Shown piece by piece: positions 55,634 to 64,000 of a stretch of DNA of 64,000 bases. The stretch comes from Macrobrachium rosenbergii. Taxonomy: Eukaryota; Arthropoda; Malacostraca; Decapoda; Palaemonidae. Numbering within the stretch: position 1 is the first letter of the stretch; the number at the start of each line of letters is the position of its first letter. Below the pieces are notes generated by a model that ran no database searches, had not been told where the DNA came from, and saw only the letters and a list, made by a program, of their open reading frames with translations. The stretch spans positions 81,393,471 to 81,457,470 of the forward strand of contig NC_089743.1 in NCBI RefSeq assembly GCF_040412425.1. The letters are read 5' to 3'. The position numbers and the translations under genes were made by a program.

Positions 55634-56298
55634 CTGTGAGCGAAAAATTTTTAAAGAATAAAACTTGAAACCTTTGCATGATATTGATTTTATTCCGTGT
55701 TTTAAGTTTCACCTGGTTTACTTCATTATTCAGCTGACATTCTATTAAAATGATAAAAAAAATTCACTTCCGTTGCTACAAGCATCGAACTGAATCGCTG
55801 CTTGAAAACTTATTTTTCATCTTTGCTCGTGAATCATTCTAAGGCAGACTTTCCATTATTTAAGTCAAATAAAAATACAGTTCCCATTTGAAGATTTTAG
55901 GAAAAATGGTACTGGCAGTCTGCTCATGAAAAATTGAGTGATTCTCTCAGTTTTGCTTGAAATCAAAACTAGTCAGCTCAGACCAAATTTCTATAATAAC
56001 GTTTAACATTGCAATCCACGAAAACAATAACTTATGAGATCGTTCTTGTACTAACAAAATCATATGAGTTTACAACTATAAGTCTAATGAAAACCCAAAG
56101 TTTGGTTAAATGAACGTGATCTAATCTGACTAAATTTCGAAACTTTCGTTGCCTAGAACTGCTGACAATTGTCAGTTGTCCCTCGGACAATGACGTCTTT
56201 GAATTCTGAATAAAAGAACTGAGAATATATTGGTGTAAATCACATGATCAGAGTAAACATTTAATTGTCCAATAGAACATCAGTATCTTCAAAAAAAA

Positions 56299-56320
56299 AA
56301 AAAAAAAAAAAATCGTTTTT
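56299..56320 (+). repeat. Poly(A) run
   Basis: A run of about 22 A in the intron between 55634 and 57037; could be a retroposon tail, but no body was recognised. Confidence 0.8.
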
Positions 56321-57037
56321 CCTCACACCACAAAATACTTTCAACTAGTCTAATGAGAGTAGATTAACCAAGCTTCCCCTCATGGCTATCACGGCTGCTT
56401 CCCAATTCTCGACAAAATGATCTAAACTACATAGAAATCCAATATCCGCTGGTTTTAACTTAAATGAATACAACGACTAATTGGTCTGGTTATGATACTT
56501 TAGTAACAAAAAATGGGATAGTACAAGGAATTTCTCAAGTTTTTGAAAAAAACAAAACTACTCTAATAAAATACAGTAACACGGCAGACTTTAAAAGTTA
56601 GTCTCTGTGCAAGTTGACCCTTTTCGGCATTATCAGTGTGCAAAGACACATTTATGCTTTGAAGATAAAATAAAACAAAAATAAAGTTTTCATTGCATCT
56701 CTTGTAAAGCATGAAATATACGAGCAATAAGGACATAGGCTACGGGATAAGCATCCTACCAGATATGGTAGCTCAGATACAATATACCTCTTTTGTTTTG
56801 TTGTAATTAACACTTTTAAAGGCTACATGAAAAAGCAGGAGTTATTTTGCTCAGTTATTTGTGTATTCACCCTGTAGTAAATATTATGCATTCATAGTCA
56901 CGAACTCATTCTTTATGAAGAATAACAATGTTACCAAATTAACTGTTCCACATTCTCAAGCGTCCCTCCAGTGAGATCGGCTAAAACTGTTCTTCAAATG
57001 ACTCTCAACGCCCGAGAAGAGGGCCACCGGTACTTAC

Positions 57038-57231
57038 TTGGGCTCACAGTGCGCTATTCTGAAGTCGAAGGTTATCCTGGTGACGAACATATCCGACTCT
57101 AATCTAACTTCGTGGACAGAAGGGGGAGGCAGCGCTATAGCCAGGGCAACCAAACCCATCAGGGTGGTAGAGTTTTTTCTCGAGTGGCTGAAGACGTACT
57201 GAGGTCGTAGGTGTCCTAGTATCAGCACCAC
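57038..57231 (-). CDS. trh: trh exon: linker between PAS-A and PAS-B
   Basis: The exon is 194 nt with 64 complete codons. It starts VVLILGHLRPQY and carries LVALAIALPPPSVHE followed by RLESDMFVTR, among the most conserved stretches of Trachealess proteins. It ends HCEP plus two bases (phase 2). The acceptor cattttag ends at 57232 and the donor GTAAGT starts at 57037. The open frame ends right after the donor, which supports the boundary. The segment leads into the first strand of PAS-B; arthropod orthologues are nearly identical here, so the assignment is secure. Confidence 0.92.
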
Positions 57232-57903
57232 CTAAAATGCAATATGCAGAACACATATACCTCACCTTTTTTTTTTTGCTGTTTACTATACAATATATGG
57301 GAATCTGGTTGTGAGTCAAAAGCTGGCATATATAGGTTATCAAGAACGGTAAGAAACTAACACTGCGGCACTAAATACAGCGAATACCTCGACTCTCATA
57401 CTATTTTCGGTGTTAATTAAAATATTTGATCAGAAAAGTTTAATCTCATTTCCCCACTCCCGTAAAAAAAACTCTAAATAAGTTGAAGCTTGTTTTCAAT
57501 GGCTACAAATTAGCATCGGGCAATTCCACTCACTAATTCTTACTACGCCCATTACTAGAGGCATTTTTTACCCGCTCTAGTAAGGTGAAGCTGAATCTGT
57601 TTATATCACTTGGATATGAACGCTAAGAAAAACACATACACTTTATCGTCACAAGAAAAATGTTTTTAATCGAAATTAGGCTGAAACATATAATAAACAC
57701 AATCTCTAAGCTAATTCTGACAGCCGTAAAGTAGCATCATAAAGAACCAAGTAACTGGTACACTAACTGTTATCTAGTCGTTCTTATCTTAACGCTGAAT
57801 CTTACTAGTATGTCATCATTCACTTATTCATTACCAATCATATCACTGACTTATATATTTCGCCTTCATTACCAATCATATCATTAACTTATATATTTCA
57901 CCT

Positions 57904-57987
57904 TCATTATGGCGCTGAATAATCCTGATGGGTTCCGGCGCTTGGTCTGCAAGACCTAGATTTCATAAGCAATCAATCAATCAATCT
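57904..57987 (-). repeat. Abundant decapod-type interspersed repeat, copy B (end only)
   Basis: GGCGCTGAATAATCCTGATG and GGTTCCGGCGCTTGG match the reverse complement of 49440-49500. It ends in (CAAT)n at about 57970-57985, a typical simple tail. Confidence 0.6.
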
Positions 57988-58136
57988 GATCATATTCTCC
58001 CAGTCACTTCCCAACACCCAAAAATGCCCTGAAGAGTTGAAAACCAAACCTCCCTCCCTCCTTCCTCGACGTGGTTCAGAACCTCCCCATCGCCCTTTGG
58101 AACTCACCCTTCGAGTGCCCTCACCCTGTAACTCAC

Positions 58137-58258
58137 TCTGTATCCCGAACTCTTGAAGTGGCAGCCTCTCTTCGTCAGCGTCGACTTCATCCTGATGCAG
58201 AAGGCGCGGTCGTAGCCTTTGTGTTGAGAGGTGCTGGTGATGGCCATACAAGTCGCCA
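58137..58258 (-). CDS. trh: trh exon: PAS-A end ([17 protein letters not shown] block)
   Basis: The exon is 122 nt. Its first two bases complete a Val codon begun in the upstream exon, and 40 codons follow, ending GYR in phase 0. The block [18 protein letters not shown] followed by CHFKSSGYR is a hallmark of the Trachealess/NPAS1/NPAS3 group and settles the subfamily. The acceptor is ggaacag at 58259-58265 and the donor GTGAGT starts at 58136. An open frame continues past the donor for about 30 nt, but joining to the next exon (GTG GTG CTG) recreates the conserved GYRVVLILG, so this donor is preferred. Confidence 0.9.
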
Positions 58259-58383
58259 CTGTTCCGTTTACACCAAAGTTCAAAGACAAAAAATCATTAG
58301 AGGACAGATCCGTACTCATTCGTTGATAAATGGAACATGCATTAATTTCCCCTCTAAGGGGAAAATACTTATCTATCTCTCTA

Positions 58384-58640
<257 letters not shown>

Positions 58641-59895
58641 TATAAACATACATACATACATATATATATTACTGAACATAAAGATTAAATCTAAATCCTG
58701 CTTTTATTTTCATAATACATTTCACTTTCTTTTCTAGCACAACATTTTGACTGAGTTGGACTTCGTCAGTTTATCAATTAACTTACGACAGAACCTTTGT
58801 TATTTTCAAAGGTTACGAGTTTGTAGGTATTCATCACTAATATTTCTCACGTGAGATAACAATCTAATCAACAAATGTAACTGGCTCAGGGGCATTCCAC
58901 CATGGAAAAAAAGCAAACGACCGAGAGAAAAATGCAACCGATATTTCTCCATTCAAAAAAAAGGCGTATATACATAATACTTTCCGGCATTGGTATGCAT
59001 AAAGTGCGGCCTAAGAAAAGAAAACATATTTCCTCACCAGATTGAACATCGTGCGAAAAAACAACTCGTATTTCATGCCCGTTTTTATGATTGGAATTTC
59101 AACTTGATTGGAGCAGTCTCAATATTTTAAAGGAAAGGAGGAATTTTTTTGTTGTTGTAAACTATGACAGAGCCAGACGCTGAGGATTAAACGAAAGGAT
59201 CTCACCGAGGGACAGCCATTCTGAAAGCTGTCACTTAACGTATTACTAAATAACCTCCCTGGTAAAGACTAGAGAGTAAGTTTGGATACACTGAAAAGAC
59301 TCTGAAGTGGTAACATAATATGATTTCTCTTTATAACTACAGATCATATTCATGCAGAAAAAAAGGAGATAAATATGATTTATGACTACTTCACTCCACG
59401 ATGTTAACTTCTTTTTTCACAAATGAAAACAATTACATTCCAACCGTACATGGCGACACTCACTATTACCATTACATTTTTCATCTAACAGTAAATCACC
59501 GGCGTTTCCATCCTGTTGAACAACTGACTACCCTTCCAAGTATTAATATTTTAGTATAACAATTAGTATTCAATAGATAATGGGTCTTACATGGTAAATG
59601 CTGCACAGAACACCGCAAACAGGTAAAAGACTGAAAAAAAGGGGCGGACAACTCACTTACTATTCATGCATATGCAACAGTAAAGGATCCAGGATCCAGA
59701 AATAATAATCAAGCAAACAAACGAAAGAAAAGGTTGAGTGTCTTTTGCCCGTTTTCCTCACATCTCTCAGTCTCGCTTCCTACCGAACTGGGTCGCGTCC
59801 TTTTCCTGTTTCCCGTATTTCTGTCCACTTCAACCCGCCACCACGACAAGTGAGTGTTGTGTTAATACGGTTAGTGTACTTACATGGAAGCTTAC

Positions 59896-60064
59896 CGTCA
59901 GGGTTCATGGTGCCCTGGGACCCTGCTGGGCCTTCCTCTGACCCGAGAGAGGAGGGTGAGGGTAAAGACTGCCCTGTCGCCAGAGTCAGACCTAACTGGT
60001 CTGCCAGTTCCTGGTGGTCTTGCTGATGGATGTAATCAAAGACACTGCTACCTGTCATCTCGAC
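59896..60064 (-). CDS. trh: trh exon: C-terminal part of PAS-A and start of linker
   Basis: The exon is 169 nt and codes for 56 residues plus one base. It begins V-E-M-T-G-S-S-V-F-D-Y-I-H, the PAS-A segment in which NPAS3/Trachealess proteins have the near-identical MTGSS.FDYIH, continues with a helix containing DHQELADQLG, then turns into a Ser/Gly/Pro-rich stretch ending MNPD. The acceptor is ttgaaccag at 60065-60073 and the donor GTAAGC starts at 59895, leaving phase 1. The low-complexity part matches the variable insert within PAS-A of insect Trachealess, which also ends in NPD. The upstream partner exon, normally ending in a GLSQ-like motif, was not found in 60065-64000. Confidence 0.88.
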
Positions 60065-61500
60065 CTGGTTCAATAAGGAAGAGTTAGTGGTATGTAGAAC
60101 GAAATGTTCAAAAATTCAGTATACTGCCGATACGACATGATACATGGATTCTGAAAAACCATCTACCTTTGTATGAGAGAGTAAGGTAGCTTTTATTTTA
60201 CTAAGCTTTATCAAAACGTCTAAGTGTGACTGAAAACAGTAATCATAGCAGTATATGAAGAGAAAATATGGTAAGGAACGAAGACTAAGTGTTTGTTAAA
60301 CTTAAGAAAAAATTAAAATAGTGTTTTTAAATACTACTGGTGGATTAACATAAATACACAAGCACACACTGCACGCTATTCATGACATAAAATATACAAA
60401 AAAAAAACTAGGAGAGAGTGACAGAATGTTTACGCAAACAATAGGTATGTTGAAAAAGTTGGGCGAATTTTCTCCTCTTTGTGCACAAAATGAACAATAG
60501 GATATAGCGTTCTGTGCATCTGAACTGTAACCAGCATTTTTTACAATGTGGATTTAAAGCATAATCTGGAAGGATGTAAAAAATAAAGAAAAGAAAAACG
60601 GAACGGAGGAAAACAAAATAACGCATGGATAAATAGCTGCAGTTTAAAAATTACCAAAACACCAATATGAAAGGGAAAAGACTTGTAGTATTTCCAAACA
60701 AAAGGAAACCTCCATGCGAGACTGTTAATGGGAATGCATAGATTTGAGATTTGAAAACCTTGGTCATACAAGGCAATTAAATGTGGCACATGACGTACCC
60801 CAGGTGCCATAAACAAGGGGGCACAGATTCTCCCATGAAATACGCAAAACAATTCAAAGGAAGCGATGCCAGGAGCCCTCTGCTACCCTAGCAATCTTCA
60901 GGATCAAATCAGCAACCTGTCTCATTACACTGTCTTTCGCACTTTGCCTATGTTGTGATGGAGATAAATCTGTTCACTGTATAGTTTTATACTCCGGCTC
61001 TACAATATTACACTGAGTATTCAACAGCAGCTTTTATCTGTATACATGTATGAATACACAATCCATTACCTACTAACTGCTGTACCATAACGACCAAACA
61101 CGACAGATAAGGAAAAATGGTAATTTCTGTTGCCACTCTGTTAAAGAGCGTCTGTTCCGTAGTTCCGTAGCCTTACTCAACTCTTGCTCTCTGACTGAGT
61201 AACAGACACCTCTCAAGAAAACAAAGACAACAGGGTATCTTCGATAACTGTGACATGAACATGTGCGCCAAGAGTAAAGTGTGACGCAACAGATACATAG
61301 GATTCCCTTCCGTATTTCCGCGCTGATATGAACTGATATAAACCGATAAATCAGTTGAGACCACATAAAATTATCAGAGCAGCAGACGGGAGACTATTAC
61401 ACGAATAAAAGGGAGATAAGCAAAGCCTCTTCTCGTTGCTAATCAAGTCCATCAACGAGAAATTAGCTCATCTTAAAAGTTTGCTAATGACTGAGGGGAG
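60065..61500. other. trh intron or upstream sequence, no exon found
   Basis: I looked on the minus strand for the missing PAS-A start and the bHLH and saw neither. Open frames here have no recognised content. Confidence 0.45.
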
Positions 61501-61539
61501 ATTTAGTTAATCAGTACCATGATTGCAAACTCACCCATT

Positions 61540-61541
61540 CC

Positions 61542-61572
<31 letters not shown>

Positions 61573-61910
61573 AGAAACTTGCGTTCCTCTTCTTGCGGCG
61601 TCGTTCTCCTTCCTTCGCTCTCTTTTCTTTTTTTTTTCATTTTGACACATGATCTTCCTTTCATCTTACGGCATCTGCCCCTCATCTCTTTAAAACGTCT
61701 CTCTCTCTTTTTCTCTCTATGTACCCGGTCTCTCTTTTTTTCTCTCGCTAGCAATATTAAGAGCCGCACCTCCTTCTTGAGAGCTTTCTTCATTTTATTT
61801 CAGATATTCATTTGCCCTTTCTATTCCCGCCGTTCTTATCACTTGAATTTTACTCTAAACTTTTTTCATATCGATTTTCACTAACGTATTTACTGCTTGT
61901 TCGCCATGAA

Positions 61911-61962
<52 letters not shown>

Positions 61963-62374
61963 ATAACATTCTGACGTTACTTCTGCGCTGAACCAATTTT
62001 TTCCTTCTCTGAAATCTAATTCACTGGCAAATGCTGGAGGTGGCACTTCTGTACAAATGTACATATACTAAAATATATCCTGCACCGTTTGTTATGCTAC
62101 ATTTCATGCTGACATTTAATCTCGTTTAATTTTACTCCTCTCTCATTTCTTAAGTCTCTAAATTTATTTCGACCTCTCTCTCTCTCTCTCTCTGTTTCTC
62201 TTTTTTCCTCTCCATCTCTGTCTCTCTCTCTCTCTCTCTATTTCTCTTTTTCACTCTCCATCTCTGTCTCGATCTCTCTCTTCCGTGGTTTTCATTTTAT
62301 TTCTGGCAAGGAAGTCGTCTCTGTTTTATTTTCCACATGTAATATAAGTTTGAACTATTCTGAAATGTGATTCT

Positions 62375-62413
<39 letters not shown>

Positions 62414-62513
62414 GTGTTGTGCGGCTCCTTTCATTCCTGGCGAGGGAGTCGTCTTTGTATGGTTTTCCACATGTGTTATAAGTTTGTGTTTTATTCTGAA
62501 AATGTGATTCTCC

Positions 62514-62561
<48 letters not shown>

Positions 62562-63040
62562 CCCTCGTGCGCTTAGTATCGAGCCGGTGGCGGCGCCGTA
62601 GCTTGTGTTCGTGCCCGGCATCCCAAAGTAGGTTGAAGCGGCCGCAATGCGAAGAGCACCGACAACACACCACCTCCAACACCACCAACCCAACGCCACC
62701 AACATCATCATGGCCTCCTCCTCCCTCCTCCTCCTCCTCTCCTCCTCCTCTACCTCTTTCTCCACCTCCACATTATACAGCCTCAAATTGTTATTGCCAC
62801 CACCACAATGAACCCACTCTCAGCCTAACATCCCATGCTTCCCGTGTCTGTAATTTCTGTGCAAATGTGTCCACAACGTCACTAAGGAATATATCAATCT
62901 GCTTGTCGTGGCATAATCATGTTAAACTAGATCGATGATCTCAGGTAAATGGGGACAGAGCCAGTTCTCCAAGTCTGTTCTCTCTCTTTTTTAACGTATT
63001 AATGGAAATGAATGAAATGGCCCTGCAGTCACTAAAATCA

Positions 63041-63084
<44 letters not shown>

Positions 63085-63110
63085 CTCTCTCTCTCTCTCT
63101 CTGTCGTTCC
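61540..63110 (+). repeat. Cluster of (CT)n microsatellites
   Basis: CT/AG runs lie near 61543-61569, 61914-61960, 62176-62191, 62221-62239, 62371-62413, 62517-62557 and 63043-63102. Two are preceded by related text (TGTTTTATTTTCCACATGTAATATAAGTTTG near 62315 and GGTTTTCCACATGTGTTATAAGTTTG near 62460, in pieces), so the segment 62285-62510 contains a tandem duplication of about 143 bp. Confidence 0.85.
62560..62660. other. GC- and CpG-rich patch with NotI site
   Basis: About 100 bp with GGCGGCGCC and GCGGCCGC stands out in an AT-rich region. On the minus strand it is open and reads YFGMPGTNTSYGAATGSIL, followed by AG-repeat codons. It could be a promoter-proximal or first-exon CpG patch of trh, but I see no donor and no bHLH after it. 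Confidence 0.35.
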
Positions 63111-63625
63111 CAATTGCAATCTATTAATCAATATTTGCACGCTCCATGTCGAACAAAAATTGTGATACATCTTTAGAGATGTTCAGTTTCTATTAAAATT
63201 GTTTACGTAGCGTATCCATTGCCTCATACTGTAATGCCACTGAAAAGACTAATTAGAAAATCAAGGGAAACGTAAATTATTTTCTCATACTCTGAATTCT
63301 TTTTATTTAACTGGTTTTAAAACGATAAATAAACAGTCTGCGTCCTAAAGGATCCTTCAAGCGAAAATCCGTACAGTTAACGTTCCTGAAGGCATGCTTG
63401 CCTTCCGCCGATAATGAAGAATTCAAAACTCAATTTATTTTCAGCCTGATACAGTATCCGAACGAAAGAATTACTGCTGTATGTGACTGAGTCAGGCTTG
63501 ATACGTCATGGAAATACATCGCCAAAATTCTAAAGCAGATACACAAACCCACACTCTGTAGATACAGATATAAAGATTGCCAACAGCCACAGTGACCATG
63601 TTACTACAAAAAAAGTAGTTATTGT

Positions 63626-63672
63626 TAAGCTCACTTTGACATATAGGGTACGGGTTCGAATCCTGTCACGGG
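63626..63672 (+). repeat. tRNA-like fragment (B box), possible SINE relic
   Basis: GGGTTCGAATCC fits the Pol III B box and forms a T-arm stem with ACGGG and CCTGT. No complementary 5' acceptor (GCCCGTG) or full cloverleaf is present, so it is not a functional tRNA. Confidence 0.45.
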
Positions 63673-64000
63673 CGTCAGAGTTTCCTCATTCATTTCTCCA
63701 TTGGTATCTAAGGCTTTGTAATGATAACCGTATCCAAAGGGTGCGAGACAATCAAGATGATAAGAGGTGATGGTAGTTCTTTGAAATACATTTATATAAG
63801 GTAAAAAAGTGACAAGTAGTTCCTGTATATATACAGAAATAAGAGGTTGATTACAACTCCAGTTTATCCAATTTAACAACTGGATAATACGAAATCGACT
63901 AAATTTCTTTCAAGGATTTATTACCATTACTTGTTAGTTGAAAGTTGGACGATTTCTAAAAATATGCCTAACCGTGAGGGCTGTTCTGCATTCTATGTAT

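Noticed and set aside
58104..58136. Continuation of the trh reading frame past GYR (SYRVRALEG)
   Set aside because: A GTGAGT donor at 58136 and the exact conserved join to VVLILG in the next exon show that this is intron.
61503..61793. Arg/Lys/Glu-rich 96-codon minus-strand frame that might mimic a basic region
   Set aside because: It arises from CT-rich sequence and lacks the bHLH motifs (no ENxxExxxL or helix-loop-helix pattern).
63626..63672. tRNA gene
   Set aside because: Only the T-arm/B box is convincing; there is no paired acceptor stem or anticodon arm.

Overview
The window looks like nuclear DNA of a decapod crustacean (inferred). It is AT-rich and intron-bearing, crowded with (AG)n, (CT)n, (AT)n and (CA)n microsatellites, and carries repeat families I associate from memory with shrimp and prawn genomes. 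The species cannot be named from sequence alone. I see no bacterial genes, CRISPR array, rRNA or intact tRNA.

The one host gene I can support lies on the minus strand. It is the middle and 3' part of a bHLH-PAS transcription factor whose closest family is Trachealess (arthropod orthologue of NPAS1/NPAS3). Eight exons chain with matching splice phases: 60064-59896, 58258-58137, 57231-57038, 55633-55527, 55287-55140, 54279-54166, 53020-52872 and 24063-23143. They encode the end of PAS-A, the PAS-A/PAS-B linker, PAS-B with its PAC segment, and a long low-complexity C-terminus ending at a TAG. The bHLH and the start of PAS-A are not visible and probably lie beyond 64000. Exon 54279-54166 carries an apparent frameshift in a short AG run. 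The last intron (24064-52871, about 28.8 kb) is filled with transposons.

Left region, 1-11480 (plus strand): the 3' part of an RNase H-bearing LINE (1-1265); a decayed second LINE reverse transcriptase (about 2077-3380); then a DIRS-like retrotransposon (about 3380-11252) whose gag is split by a 3.76 kb LTR element (4019-7781). The LTR element has a tRNA-Lys-type primer site, a gag with five CCHC zinc knuckles and no pol. Removing it with one copy of a 4-bp target duplication (AGGA) restores the local DIRS reading frame.

Region 11480-23142 has no recognisable gene: tandem duplications, a 945-bp Tigger-like element, and the trh 3' flank with a compound (CA)n(CT)n tract. The trh last intron holds a 354-bp miniature element with a paralogous empty site, a decayed Tigger/pogo transposase (about 30650-31495, minus), a rearranged minus-strand DIRS element (about 31530-37290) in which the RNase H block lies upstream of the RT block, a 332-bp miniature element inside it, decapod-type short repeats, a hairpin between (TA)n tracts, a 1.7 kb Tigger-like element, and a second 5' fragment of the DIRS family (about 44690-46197, minus). 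A hAT-like miniature element sits 40 bp from a trh exon. The right end (60065-64000) is trh intron or upstream sequence with many (CT)n tracts and one GC-rich patch.
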